From NCBI GenBank assembly GCA_027306885.1, contig DAHUYV010000041.1, forward strand, positions 1-54,328: DNA of 54,328 nt, read 5' to 3'. Each line of letters begins with the position of its first letter. The first letter of the stretch is position 1. Shown here in pieces: positions 1-9,445 of this stretch. Below the pieces are notes generated by a model. That model was given only the letters and a program-made list of their open reading frames with translations, was not told the DNA's origin and ran no database searches. The position numbers and the translations under genes were made by a program. Source of the DNA: Candidatus Dormiibacterota bacterium (GTDB lineage Bacteria; Chloroflexota; Dormibacteria; Aeolococcales; Bog-877).

Positions 1-2
1 TG

Positions 3-596
3 GTGGGAGTGGTGGACAGGGCCTCCCGCCGCCCCGACCGGCCTCTCAGCGCTCGCGAGGTTCCGGTGCTCCTGGCCTTCTCCGCCGTCTGGGCAGGGGG
101 CGAGGCGCTGATCTCGGGACCGGGGCTGCCCCTGGCCTCCCACCGTTCCCCCGAAGCGGCAGCGGCCGTGTCCGAGGCGTGTGGCCGGCGGGTGGAGCTG
201 GCAGACCAGGGGGCCCCGGCCTTCGACGACTCCCCGATCCACCTGATCAGCGTTCCGACCCTCCGCCAGCTGCAAGGGGAGCTGGCGGAGGAGGTGGACC
301 CCCGACGGTTCCGGGCCAACGTCTACCTCGATGGTGGCGAGCTGGAGGCCGGCGAGGAGTCGCGCTGGACGGGGCAGGTGCTGGAAGCCGGACGGGCCGC
401 TCTGGTCGTCCTGGGGGACTGTCCGAGGTGCGCTGTGACCACGAGGGAGCCCGGCCATCCGGAGCGGGAGTGGCCCGGACTGCTGCGACATCTGGTTGAG
501 CGCCGGGCCCAGGTCATGGGGGTGTACGCCAAGGTGGGGGCTCCTGGCCCGCTTCACGCGGGAGATCCCGTGCGCGTCATAAGCGGGGTCGCCTGA
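3..596 (+). CDS. MOSC-domain-like protein (start may lie upstream of window)
   Basis: 197 aa ORF; 'RFRANVYLDG' and C-terminal 'GVYAKVGAPGPLHAGDPVRVI' resemble MOSC domains. Confidence 0.7.
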   Translation: MGVVDRASRRPDRPLSAREVPVLLAFSAVWAGGEALISGPGLPLASHRSPEAAAAVSEACGRRVELADQGAPAFDDSPIHLISVPTLRQLQGELAEEVDPRRFRANVYLDGGELEAGEESRWTGQVLEAGRAALVVLGDCPRCAVTTREPGHPEREWPGLLRHLVERRAQVMGVYAKVGAPGPLHAGDPVRVISGVA

Positions 597-645
597 GGCC
601 CTCGCCGCTTCGGCGGCCGATGCTGGCCTCCGTTACCCTCTTCCC

Positions 646-1050
646 ATGAGCATCGGCCTACCCTCGGCCGCCCCGGGGGCCAGCGGCGGTCCCGGGGGCG
701 CGGCCCCTCTCCTCGGCCTGGTCGGGGGCGACCTCTTGGTCCACTCCCGGGTCGCCGGGCTGGCCGCTCAGTTGGGCTGGAGCGCTGTGCCGGTACGCAA
801 CCGGGCCGAGGCCGAGAAGTGTCGGTTGCTCCTCTTCGATCTCAATCGCGAGGTGGGGTCACGGCTGGAGCTCCTCGCCGAGGTGGTGGGCGCCAACCCT
901 TCGCTCTCAACTGTCTGCTTCGGCGCCCATGTCGAGGTGGCGGGCTGGCGACCTCGGGCCCGGGCGCTCGGCGCCGGGGTATGCACCGTCAACAGCCGGC
1001 TGCTGGACGTCCTGCGACGCCAGCTGCCGATCGCGGCGGCGCCGCGGTGA
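646..1050 (+). CDS. Hypothetical protein, receiver-like fold possible
   Basis: 134 aa ORF with 'LLLFDLNREVGSRLELLAEVV' (receiver-like Asp region); 4-nt overlap with next gene. Confidence 0.45.
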   Translation: MSIGLPSAAPGASGGPGGAAPLLGLVGGDLLVHSRVAGLAAQLGWSAVPVRNRAEAEKCRLLLFDLNREVGSRLELLAEVVGANPSLSTVCFGAHVEVAGWRPRARALGAGVCTVNSRLLDVLRRQLPIAAAPR

Positions 1051-2243
1051 GCAGCGTCGACCTGCACCGCCTGGCCCAGGAGATGGGCCCGCAGCTCGTC
1101 GAGGACCGGCGCCACCTGCACCGGCACCCTGACCTCTCGGGCGCGGAGCAGGCCACCGCGGCCTTCATTGGCCAGCGTCTCCGCCGACTTGGCTTGCAGC
1201 CCCGGGAGATGGTGGATGGTCGGGCGGTGGTGGCCGACATCGAGGGCGGCGCGGGCGCCGGACGACGCCTCTTGATTCGAGCCGACATCGACGCCTTGCC
1301 GATCCAGGAGCAGGGTCCGGAGCGGCCCTATCGCTCGGAGGTCCCCGGGGTGATGCACGCCTGCGGGCACGACGCTCATGTTGCGGTGGCCCTGGGGGTC
1401 GCCCGCGCCCTCTGCGAGCTGCGTCCTCAGCTGTCCGGCGGGGTGCGCCTCGTCTTCCAGCCGGCCGAGGAGACGGCGGGAGGTGCTGCCGAGATGATCG
1501 CTTCCGGAGCGATGGACGATCCGGTGGTGGAGGGGGCCCTCGGGCTGCACATCTGGAGCGGGGTTCCAGCCGGCCAGGTGGGGGTGAGGGACGGGGCGAT
1601 CTTCGCGTCGGCCGACGAGTTCTGGGTGGAGGTGAGGGGTCGCGGCGGCCACGGGGCGCTGCCCCACCAGGCGCTGGACCCGGTGCCGATCGCCAGCCTC
1701 CTGGTGCTCGCCCTCCAGACCCTGGTCTCGCGGGAGACCTCCCCGTTCGAGGCGGCGGTAGTTACCATCGGGAAAGTGCAGGGGGGCCAGGCCTTCAACG
1801 TGATCCCGGAGACCGTCCGGCTCACCGGTACTGTCCGGGCGTTCTCCGAGGAGCTGCGACTGCGCCTCCTGCGGCGCATCGGCGAGACTGCCGCCGGGAT
1901 CGCCGGCGCCTTCGGCGCCACGGCGGAGACCGTCCGCGGCGCCGGCTGCCCGCCGGTGGTGTGTGCGCCTGCCATGTCGAATCTGGTGCGCCGGGCGGTC
2001 GAGGCCAGCCCGGGCGCGGAGCTGGTCGAGCCCGACCCGATCACCGTGGGGGATGACTTCTCCCTCTTCCTCGAGCGGGCCCCCGGCTGCTACTTCCTCC
2101 TCGGGGCAGGCAACTCAGCCGCCGGGATCACCGCTCCCCACCACCACCCGGAATTCGATATCGACGAGTCCTGCCTCGCGGTGGGGGTGGAGGTGATGCT
2201 GAGGGCGGCGATGGAGTTCTGCCGGAGCGGCTCGGGGGCCTGA
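1047..2243 (+). CDS. M20-family amidohydrolase/peptidase
   Basis: 'RRHLHRHPDLSG', 'MHACGHDAHVAVALGVARAL', 'VFQPAEE', 'GRGGHGALPHQALDPV'; GTG start in frame with longer ORF 819..2243. Confidence 0.92.
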   Translation: MSSVDLHRLAQEMGPQLVEDRRHLHRHPDLSGAEQATAAFIGQRLRRLGLQPREMVDGRAVVADIEGGAGAGRRLLIRADIDALPIQEQGPERPYRSEVPGVMHACGHDAHVAVALGVARALCELRPQLSGGVRLVFQPAEETAGGAAEMIASGAMDDPVVEGALGLHIWSGVPAGQVGVRDGAIFASADEFWVEVRGRGGHGALPHQALDPVPIASLLVLALQTLVSRETSPFEAAVVTIGKVQGGQAFNVIPETVRLTGTVRAFSEELRLRLLRRIGETAAGIAGAFGATAETVRGAGCPPVVCAPAMSNLVRRAVEASPGAELVEPDPITVGDDFSLFLERAPGCYFLLGAGNSAAGITAPHHHPEFDIDESCLAVGVEVMLRAAMEFCRSGSGA

Positions 2244-2244
2244 G

Positions 2245-2460
2245 ATGCTGTTCAACCCACCGCCGCCAAGCTGCGAACATTGTGGCGACGACCCCGCGAC
2301 CTGGACGACCCTGGAGGGGCCGGACCAGCTCGTCTCCCTGGGTGACGGCCGCCAGGTGACGCGGCGGGGCCGGGGCCACGTCTGCGGGCGATGCGGCCAC
2401 ACGGTTCCGGTCGGCTGTGAGGGGATACACCAGGGGATGCTGGAGCTGAGCACGGGATGA
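2245..2460 (+). CDS. Small zinc-ribbon-like protein
   Basis: 71 aa with two CxxC motifs (CEHC, CGRC); sits between M20 and HemQ genes. Confidence 0.55.
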   Translation: MLFNPPPPSCEHCGDDPATWTTLEGPDQLVSLGDGRQVTRRGRGHVCGRCGHTVPVGCEGIHQGMLELSTG

Positions 2461-3212
2461 CCGAGAGCGCGAGCCGGCCCGAGCGCGAGATTGGGCCGGT
2501 GCGAGTCCGCGACGCCACCCGGCCTTCGCCCCGTCAGCTGGTGCGCTTCGCCTTCTACCGCCTGGACCCGGCCTGGCGCCGACTCGACCCCGCCGAGCGC
2601 GGGGCCCAGCGCGACGAGTTCGCTTCCCGCCTCGCCGAGCACCATCGGCAACTCCTCCTGCGGAGCTACACCCTGGTGGGGACCAGGGGCGACTGCGACC
2701 TCATGCTCTGGGCGGTCAGCGAAGAGGTGGAGCGCCTGCAGGCGCTGTTCGTCGACCTCAACCGCACCAGGCTGGCCGGGTACCTGGAATGCGCTCACAG
2801 CTACACCGCCATGACCAAGCGCTCCAGCTACGTGGACGCTGAGCACCCGCAGCAGGGGGGCACGACCGACCGGCTGGTCCTGGCCCCGGGCTCGCGCCGC
2901 TACCTGTTCGTCTACCCGTTCGTGAAGACCAGGGCTTGGTGGGCGCTCTCCGAGGAGGAGCGGCAGCGGATGATGCAGGAGCACATCCGGGTGGGGCACC
3001 GGTACCCCAGCGTCAAGATCAACACGACCTACTCATTTGGTCTGGACGACCAGGAGTTCGTGGTCGCCTTCGAGACCGACAGCGCCGCGGACTTCCTCGA
3101 CTGCGTCCAGGCGCTGCGCGACACCGAGGCCTCGTCGTACACCCTGCGCGACGTGCCCAGCTTCACCTGCGTCCGAGCCTCGTTCGAAGAGGCGGTGGCG
3201 GCGCTGGGTTGA
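2457..3212 (+). CDS. hemQ: Chlorite dismutase-family protein, likely coproheme decarboxylase HemQ
   Basis: 'YPFVKTRAWWALSEEERQRMMQEHIRVGHRYPSVKINTTYSFGLDDQEFVVAFETD' is typical of HemQ. Confidence 0.9.
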   Translation: MTESASRPEREIGPVRVRDATRPSPRQLVRFAFYRLDPAWRRLDPAERGAQRDEFASRLAEHHRQLLLRSYTLVGTRGDCDLMLWAVSEEVERLQALFVDLNRTRLAGYLECAHSYTAMTKRSSYVDAEHPQQGGTTDRLVLAPGSRRYLFVYPFVKTRAWWALSEEERQRMMQEHIRVGHRYPSVKINTTYSFGLDDQEFVVAFETDSAADFLDCVQALRDTEASSYTLRDVPSFTCVRASFEEAVAALG

Positions 3213-3246
3213 GGCTGGGCGGAAGGTTTTGCCTGGAGCGGGCGCC

Positions 3247-4038
3247 ATGGTGAGAGAAACCGTGCCGGAGGTCTTCCTGCTCTGCCGGCCGCAGATCGAC
3301 CTGGAGGCGATGGCGGGGTACCTGGACGCGGTGGGTGGGAGGTCGTGGCTCGACCGCCGGCTCGAGGAGTCCGCCGGGTCGCCCAACCACGCCGAGCTCC
3401 TGGTGGAGTTCGCCGGCCGAGCCTGCTATCGCAGCTGGGAGCCGGGACTCAACCCCAACGTCAGCAAGGTTCGTCGGGACCAGCGCGCCTACTTCCTCAA
3501 TCTGCTCCAGAGCGGGCACGGCAGCGTGCTGGAGCACGCGAACTACACCTTCGCGCTTCACAACGTGAGCCGGGTGGCGACCCACGAGATCGTCCGCCAC
3601 CGGGCGGGGGCCGCCTACAGCCAGGAGAGCCTGCGCTACGTGCGCCTGGTGGACATCGGCTTCCGGGTGCCCCCGGCGCTGGAGCCGGTGCGGCAGCGCT
3701 GCCTCCAGATCGTGGAGCAGCTGGAGGAGCTCCAGGTGGAGCTGGCGAGCCAGCTGGGGATCGACAAGGACGGCGTGCCCTTCCACGTGAAGAAGGAGGT
3801 GACGTCGGCGCTCCGGCGGCTGGCCCCGATCGGCCTCAGCACCGAGCTGGTGCTGACCATGAACCTGCGCACCCTGCGGCACGTCGTGGAGATGCGCACC
3901 GCGCCGGGAGCCGAGGAGGAGATGCGCCTCATCTTCTCCCGGGTCGCCGAGATCATGGTCACCGAGGCCTCGGGGGTGTTCCAGGACTTCCACCGGCACG
4001 AGGACGGCAGCTGGGTTGCCGACCACCAGAAGGTCTGA
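3247..4038 (+). CDS. thyX: FAD-dependent thymidylate synthase
   Basis: 'ATHEIVRHRAGAAYSQESLRYV' contains the ThyX RHRxxSxNxxSxR-type signature in variant form; ATG at 3247. Confidence 0.93.
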   Translation: MVRETVPEVFLLCRPQIDLEAMAGYLDAVGGRSWLDRRLEESAGSPNHAELLVEFAGRACYRSWEPGLNPNVSKVRRDQRAYFLNLLQSGHGSVLEHANYTFALHNVSRVATHEIVRHRAGAAYSQESLRYVRLVDIGFRVPPALEPVRQRCLQIVEQLEELQVELASQLGIDKDGVPFHVKKEVTSALRRLAPIGLSTELVLTMNLRTLRHVVEMRTAPGAEEEMRLIFSRVAEIMVTEASGVFQDFHRHEDGSWVADHQKV

Positions 4039-4060
4039 GTCCGTGCCGTACGATGCCGGC

Positions 4061-4660
4061 ATGAAGGCTTTCAGACGGCCGCTGGACCCCCGGGTCGCCG
4101 CCGACCCTGGTCGGCTCCCCCCCGGGCAGGTGCTCACCGAGAAGTGGCCGGTGCTGCACTACGGGTCGGTCCCGCACTACGACGTGGGGAGTTGGCGGCT
4201 GCGGGTCCACGGGGCGGTGGAGCGAGAGCTTTCGCTCTCCTACCAGGAGATCCTGGATTCGCCCTCTCGGGAGGTGGTCTGCGACATCCACTGTGTCACC
4301 ACCTGGAGCCGTTTCGACAACCACTTCGTCGGGCTGCCCCTGGCCGACCTGGCGGAGATGGCTGGAGTCCTGCCTTCGGCGCGGTTCGTGGAGTTCCACT
4401 GCCACGCCGGCTTCACCACCTCGGTGCCCCTGGGGTACGCCACCGCCCAGGACGCCCTCGTCGCCTATCAGCACGACGGTGTCCCGCTGGCGCCGGAGCA
4501 CGGCTATCCGCTGCGGGCGGTGCTGCCCCGCAAGTACTTCTGGAAAAGCGCCAAGTGGCTGGAGGGGGTGGAGTTCCTGGAGTCGGACCGGCTGGGCTTC
4601 TGGGAGCGCAACGGCTACAACAACAGCGCCGATCCCTGGAGGGAGGAGCGGTACTGGTGA
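4061..4660 (+). CDS. Molybdopterin-dependent oxidoreductase (sulfite oxidase-like / YedY-like)
   Basis: 'REVVCDIHCVTTWSRFDNHFVGLPLADL', 'GYPLRAVLPRKYFWKSAKWLEGVEFL'. Confidence 0.88.
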   Translation: MKAFRRPLDPRVAADPGRLPPGQVLTEKWPVLHYGSVPHYDVGSWRLRVHGAVERELSLSYQEILDSPSREVVCDIHCVTTWSRFDNHFVGLPLADLAEMAGVLPSARFVEFHCHAGFTTSVPLGYATAQDALVAYQHDGVPLAPEHGYPLRAVLPRKYFWKSAKWLEGVEFLESDRLGFWERNGYNNSADPWREERYW

Positions 4661-4723
4661 CGGGGGCAGGCGCTAGACTGGTGTAGTCGGGCAGGTCCCA
4701 TTCCAGTTCGAGGGAAAGCATCC

Positions 4724-5086
4724 ATGATCAGTGTTTCCGAGCCGGCGGTGAGCCAGCTGAAGGCTCTCTTGGCCCAGCAGGAGAATCCCGAGATGGGGCT
4801 CCGAGTCTACGTGTCCCCGGGAGGTTGCTCGGGCTTCAGCTACGGGATGGGCTTCGATGACTCGCCCGCCGGTGATGACGAGGTCACCGAGCAGGAGGGG
4901 ATCAAGGTCTTCGTTGACCCCTACAGCGCCACCTACCTTGAGGGGGCGGAGATCGACTACGTCGACAGCCTCATGGGGGGTGGCTTCACCGTCCACAACC
5001 CTCAGGCGGTGCGCACCTGCTCCTGCGGCAGCTCGTTCGACGCCGGGGACGGGGCGGGCGCGGCCAAGTCCTGCAGCGCGGTCTGA
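4724..5086 (+). CDS. A-type iron-sulfur carrier (ErpA/IscA family)
   Basis: 'LRVYVSPGGCSGFSYGMGFD' and C-terminal 'TCSCGSSF'. Confidence 0.92.
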   Translation: MISVSEPAVSQLKALLAQQENPEMGLRVYVSPGGCSGFSYGMGFDDSPAGDDEVTEQEGIKVFVDPYSATYLEGAEIDYVDSLMGGGFTVHNPQAVRTCSCGSSFDAGDGAGAAKSCSAV

Positions 5087-5107
5087 TCTGATCGAGGGCC
5101 GGGAGGC

Positions 5108-5470
5108 GTGATCCTGGCCCATCAGAGGCTGGCGTTCGCGCTCATCCTCCTCGGCCTGGTCGGGGCCGGGTGGGGCTTCTGGGGCTGGGGGCGGAAGGGG
5201 GCGATCTCCTCCGCTCTGCGCGCCTTCCTGCTTCTCTGCGAGGCGGTGGTCCTGCTCCAGGGGCTCTTCGGCATGGTGCTCCTGGCCCAGGGCTACCGCC
5301 CCCACAACCTCGGCTTCCACCTGATGTACGGCGTCATCAGCGCCCTCGTGATCCCGGTGGTCTGGGTGCTCAGCTCGCGCCGCAATCCCCGGTCGGAGGC
5401 CCTCTACATGAGCCTTGGGGCCCTGCTCTTCGCCGGGGTGACGTTCCGGGCCCTGGCGGTGGCGGGCTGA
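5108..5470 (+). CDS. Small integral membrane protein of unknown function
   Basis: 120 aa, about four hydrophobic segments. Confidence 0.6.
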   Translation: MILAHQRLAFALILLGLVGAGWGFWGWGRKGAISSALRAFLLLCEAVVLLQGLFGMVLLAQGYRPHNLGFHLMYGVISALVIPVVWVLSSRRNPRSEALYMSLGALLFAGVTFRALAVAG

Positions 5471-5506
5471 CCGTCTCCTTCGGCGGGTGAGGCTGGCCCC
5501 GACTCT

Positions 5507-6469
5507 GTGAGCGATCTACGGCTCACCGTGCTCGCCGGGGGGGTGGGAGCCGCCCGCTTCATCGCTGGCTTGGTGGAGGCGGCCCCCAGGGCCGAGATCA
5601 CCGTCGTGGGCAACACCGGGGACGACTTCCTCGTCCACGGTCTGCACGTCAGCCCCGATCTGGACACCGTCACCTACACCCTTTCCGGCCGCGCCGACGA
5701 GGTCCGCGGCTGGGGACTGGCCGGGGAGACGTGGGCCACCCTCTCACGCCTTCGGGAGCTGGGGGCCGAGACCTGGTTCCAGCTGGGGGACCTGGACCTC
5801 GCCACCCACCTGCGCCGGACGGCCCTGCTGCAGGCGGGATGGCCGCTCTCGGCGGTGACCGCCGAGCTCTGCCAGCGCCTTTCGGTGCCCGTCCGCCTCA
5901 TCCCGATGTCGGACCAACCGGTCACGACCCGGGTCCATCTGGAGGACGGCCGCGACCTGCACCTGCAGGAGTACCTGGTCCGGGAGGAAGCGACGCCGCC
6001 CATCCGCTCGGTGGAGTTCCAAGGGGTGGGGGAGGCCTCGCCCGGGCCGGGAGTGCTGGAGGCGATCTCCGGGGCCGACCTGGTGCTCATCGCCCCCAGC
6101 AACCCCGTGATCTCGATTGGGCCGATCCTGGCAGTCCCCGGGGTGCGCTCCGCGGTGGTGGCGGCCCGCCGGGTGGCCGCGGTCAGCCCGATCATCGCCG
6201 GAAGGGCGATCAAGGGGCCGGCGGTGGCGATGATGCTCGCCGAGGGGCTGCCGGCCTCGGCGCTCGGGGTGGCGCTCGCCTACCGGGAGCTCATCGACCT
6301 GATGGTGATCGACGGGGCGGACTCGGGGCTCGCCGCCGAGATCAGCGCCCTCGGGCCGCGGGTGCACAGCTGCCCCACCCTCATGACCGACCAGGGGGCC
6401 CGACGGCGGCTGGCCACGGAGGTGCTGCGGGCGGCCGGCGTCACACCGGCAGCCGGCGGGAGGGGATGA
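5507..6469 (+). CDS. cofD: 2-phospho-L-lactate transferase (F420 biosynthesis)
   Basis: 'LAGGVGAARFIAGLVEAAP', 'VGNTGDDFLVHGLHVSPDLDTVTYTLSG', 'APSNPVISIGPILAVPGVR'. Confidence 0.95.
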   Translation: MSDLRLTVLAGGVGAARFIAGLVEAAPRAEITVVGNTGDDFLVHGLHVSPDLDTVTYTLSGRADEVRGWGLAGETWATLSRLRELGAETWFQLGDLDLATHLRRTALLQAGWPLSAVTAELCQRLSVPVRLIPMSDQPVTTRVHLEDGRDLHLQEYLVREEATPPIRSVEFQGVGEASPGPGVLEAISGADLVLIAPSNPVISIGPILAVPGVRSAVVAARRVAAVSPIIAGRAIKGPAVAMMLAEGLPASALGVALAYRELIDLMVIDGADSGLAAEISALGPRVHSCPTLMTDQGARRRLATEVLRAAGVTPAAGGRG

Positions 6470-7101
6470 CGGTGGACCCCTGGCTGGTGATCCCGGTGAA
6501 GGCTCCTCTGGGAAGCAAGCAGCGGCTGGCGGCGCGGGTTCCCGAGCACCAGCGCCGGCTGCTCAGCTCGGTGATGGCGCGCAGGGTTGTGCGCACCGCG
6601 GCCGAGGCCTGGCCCCGGGGCGCGCTGGTGGTCGTCACCACCGACCCGGAGCTGGCCGCGCTCTGCCGTCGGCTCGAGGTGGCGGTCCTGCAGGACCCCG
6701 GGTCGGGACAGACGGCCGCCGTCCAGTCCGGCGCGTACCACGCCCTGGAGCGCGGCGCCGAGGTGGTGGCCACCCTGGCCGCCGACCTTCCCCGGCTCAC
6801 GGCGGAGGACCTCCGGGCGCTGCTGGCGGCGGCCCGGCGCATCGCCCCGGGCACCATGGTCCTGATCCCCGACCTAGGCGGCAGCGGCAGCAACGGCATG
6901 GTGGTGCGACCCGGCACCATCCTGCTCCACGCCTTCGGGCCGGACTCTCGGCGCCGCCACCTGGAGCGGGCGCGGGCGCTGGGGCTGCGGGTGAGGGAGC
7001 TCCGCCGGACCGGCCTGGCTCGCGATCTGGACCGCCCCGGAGACCTCCTGGGCCTGGGTGGAGCGGAGGCCGCCCTTGCCGTGGAGCCGGGTGATGGCTG
7101 A
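6466..7101 (+). CDS. cofC: 2-phospho-L-lactate guanylyltransferase (F420 biosynthesis)
   Basis: 'VIPVKAPLGSKQRLA', 'LAADLPRLTAEDL', 'GSGSNGMVVRP'; ATGA overlap with cofD. Confidence 0.9.
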   Translation: MTVDPWLVIPVKAPLGSKQRLAARVPEHQRRLLSSVMARRVVRTAAEAWPRGALVVVTTDPELAALCRRLEVAVLQDPGSGQTAAVQSGAYHALERGAEVVATLAADLPRLTAEDLRALLAAARRIAPGTMVLIPDLGGSGSNGMVVRPGTILLHAFGPDSRRRHLERARALGLRVRELRRTGLARDLDRPGDLLGLGGAEAALAVEPGDG

Positions 7102-7879
7102 GCCGGCCCGGCCGATCGTCCGCGGCCGGCGCCTCCAATGCTGGGCGGTGGGTGGGCTGCCGGAGCTGGACCCCGGCGCCGACCTCGCCGCCCTGGGGGC
7201 GATGTCGCTGGCGGCGGCGGGGGGGCTGGAGCCGTTCGACGTGGTGGTCGTCACCAGCAAGGTGGTCTCAAAGGCCGAGGGGCGGGTCACCCAGCTCAGC
7301 GCGGTGCGGCCCACCTCAAAGGCTCAGGAGGTGGCGGCCCGTACCGGTCACGACCCGAGGATGGTCCAGGTGATCCTGGAGGAGAGCCGCCGGGTGATCC
7401 GGGCCCAGCCGGGCCTGCTGGTCACGGAGACGTCCCAGGGGCTGGTCTGCGCCAACGCCGGCGTGGACCGCAGCAACGTTGCCGGGGGCGAGGCGGTCCT
7501 CCGCCTGCCGCTCGATCCCGACGCCTCGGCGCAACGGCTCCGGGATGCCTGGCTCCACCTGGCCGGGGAGGGGCCGCTGGGGGTCGTGGTCTCGGACACC
7601 TTCGGGCGCCCGTTTCGCGAGGGGGCGGTGAACGTGGCGATCGGGGTCGCGGGCATGCCGGCGCTGTCCGACCACCGGGGCCGACTCGATCCCCGGGGAT
7701 ACCTTCTCCATGCCTCCACGATCGGCACCGCCGACGAGGTCGCCGGCCTTGGCGAGCTGGTGATGGGCAAGCTGGACGGCCTCCCGCTGGCCGTGGTCCG
7801 GGGCCTGCGCTGGGAGGGTGGGGCGACGACCGCGGCCGCGCTGCAACGCGATCCCGCCCGAGACGCGTTCAGATCCTGA
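7094..7879 (+). CDS. cofE: Coenzyme F420-0:L-glutamate ligase
   Basis: 'VVVVTSKVVSKAEGRV', 'QGLVCANAGVDRSNV', 'VVSDTFGRPFREGAVNVAIGVAG'. Confidence 0.94.
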   Translation: MAEPARPIVRGRRLQCWAVGGLPELDPGADLAALGAMSLAAAGGLEPFDVVVVTSKVVSKAEGRVTQLSAVRPTSKAQEVAARTGHDPRMVQVILEESRRVIRAQPGLLVTETSQGLVCANAGVDRSNVAGGEAVLRLPLDPDASAQRLRDAWLHLAGEGPLGVVVSDTFGRPFREGAVNVAIGVAGMPALSDHRGRLDPRGYLLHASTIGTADEVAGLGELVMGKLDGLPLAVVRGLRWEGGATTAAALQRDPARDAFRS

Positions 7880-7914
7880 CCCCGGCGTCCGCCCGCTTGG
7901 TTTAAGTTAGGGCG

Positions 7915-8553
7915 ATGGACACCCTCGCGGTCCGGGTGCTGCTCTTCTCCACCCTGCGCCAGCAGGCGCACGTCGCCGAGCTGGAACTGCAGGTCGCGCC
8001 CGGGGGGACGATCTCCGCCTGCTGGGACGAGCTCTGCCGGCTCCACCCCACCCTCGCGCCCCAGCGAGGCTCGGTGCGCCCAGCGCTCAACCGGGAGTAC
8101 TCGGGCTGGGACCAGGTGGTCGCCTCGGGCGACGAGCTCGCCTTCCTTCCCCCGGTCTCGGGCGGCGCACCCCTGGCCCGGGTGCGAGTGGGGCCGGAGG
8201 AGATCGACGTGGCGGCGATGCAGGCCGAGGTCGGGCTGCGGGGGATGGGCGCGGTGGCCACCTTCGTCGGGGTGGTGCGCGACCCCGATGAGGGCCGCCC
8301 GGTGAGCCACCTCACCTACGAGGCCTACCCGGAGATGGCGGAGGCAGAGCTGGCGCGGATCGCCGATGAGGCCCTGCGCCAGGAGGGGGTGGGAGAGGTG
8401 CTGGTGCACCACCGCACCGGCCGGGTGGAGCGAGGGGTGGCCTCCGTGGCGGTCGTGGTGAGCGCCTCCCATCGGCACCAGGCGCTCTCCGCCTGCACCC
8501 GGGTGATCGACGATCTGAAGGAGCGTGCACCGATATGGAAGGTGGCCGACTGA
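7915..8553 (+). CDS. Molybdopterin synthase, MoaD-MoaE fusion
   Basis: N-terminal MoaD-like domain ends 'FLPPVSGG', followed by MoaE-like 'GAVATFVGVVRDPDEGRPVSHLTYEAYPEMAEAELARIADEA' and 'HRTGRVERGVASVAVVVSASHRHQALSA'. Confidence 0.92.
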   Translation: MDTLAVRVLLFSTLRQQAHVAELELQVAPGGTISACWDELCRLHPTLAPQRGSVRPALNREYSGWDQVVASGDELAFLPPVSGGAPLARVRVGPEEIDVAAMQAEVGLRGMGAVATFVGVVRDPDEGRPVSHLTYEAYPEMAEAELARIADEALRQEGVGEVLVHHRTGRVERGVASVAVVVSASHRHQALSACTRVIDDLKERAPIWKVAD

Positions 8554-8581
8554 TCTCGCGGCACTGGTAGACTCGGAGGCC

Positions 8582-9445
8582 GTGGCCACCACCGAAGCCC
8601 TGAGGGAAGGGGCCCTTGCGTCCCGTCCCCGGGCCCCCCAGTCGGGCCCGGTGGCCCGGCACCTGGAGCTGCTCTGGGAACTGGTCCGAAGGGACGTGCG
8701 CGCCCGCTATCGAGGCTCGGTGCTGGGGATCGGCTGGACGCTGCTCAACCCGCTGGTCTTCATGCTGGTCTACGCCCTGGTCTTCGGCTCTCTGCTCAAG
8801 GTGCAGGGCCCCAGCGGCAAGTCCTACCTCGTCTTCCTGCTCTGTGGGCTCTTGGCCTGGACCTTCTTCCAGCAGGCGCTGGTGATGGCCGCCAGCAGCA
8901 TCATCGCCAACGCCGGGGTGGTCCGCAAGGTGGCCTTCCCCTGGATGCTGCTGACCGTCTCCACGGTGATCGCGGCGTTGGTCAACTTCCTCATCAGCCT
9001 GGTGTTGCTGGTGCCCTTCCTCATCGTCAGCAAGTCGCCGGTTGGGCTGCCCCTTCTGGCCCTCCCCGGTCTGGTGCTGGTGACCTTCGGCCTCTCCCTG
9101 GGCCTGGGATTGATGCTGGCCGCCGGCAGCGTCTACTTCCGCGACCTGCAGTACATCATCAACCTGGCCACCATGGTTTGGTTCTACCTCACCCCGGTGA
9201 TCTGGCCGCTGACCCGCTACCAGGGGTTCTTCGGACACGGCAAGCTGGGGCTCCTCGCCCACGTTGTGATCTACGCCAACCCCATGACCTGGGTGGTGAT
9301 CTCCTTCCAGGACATCTTCGTCTTCAACCGCTGGCCCCAGCACTGGCACGGCCTCATCTACATCACGCTCCTGGCGGCCGGCCTCATCTGGATGGGGGTG
9401 CGGGTGTTCCGGCGGCTGCGCCGGCGCTTCGCCGAGGAGATCTGA
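8582..9445 (+). CDS. ABC-2 type polysaccharide export permease (Wzm/TagG-like)
   Basis: 'ARYRGSVLGIGWTLLNPLVFMLVYALVFG', 'WFYLTPVIWP', 'NPMTWVVISFQD'; GTG start at 8582. Confidence 0.9.
   Translation: MATTEALREGALASRPRAPQSGPVARHLELLWELVRRDVRARYRGSVLGIGWTLLNPLVFMLVYALVFGSLLKVQGPSGKSYLVFLLCGLLAWTFFQQALVMAASSIIANAGVVRKVAFPWMLLTVSTVIAALVNFLISLVLLVPFLIVSKSPVGLPLLALPGLVLVTFGLSLGLGLMLAAGSVYFRDLQYIINLATMVWFYLTPVIWPLTRYQGFFGHGKLGLLAHVVIYANPMTWVVISFQDIFVFNRWPQHWHGLIYITLLAAGLIWMGVRVFRRLRRRFAEEI

Noticed and set aside
5731-6465. 5' part of the long ORF that ends in cofC
   Set aside because: Runs through cofD in another frame; true cofC start is ATG 6466
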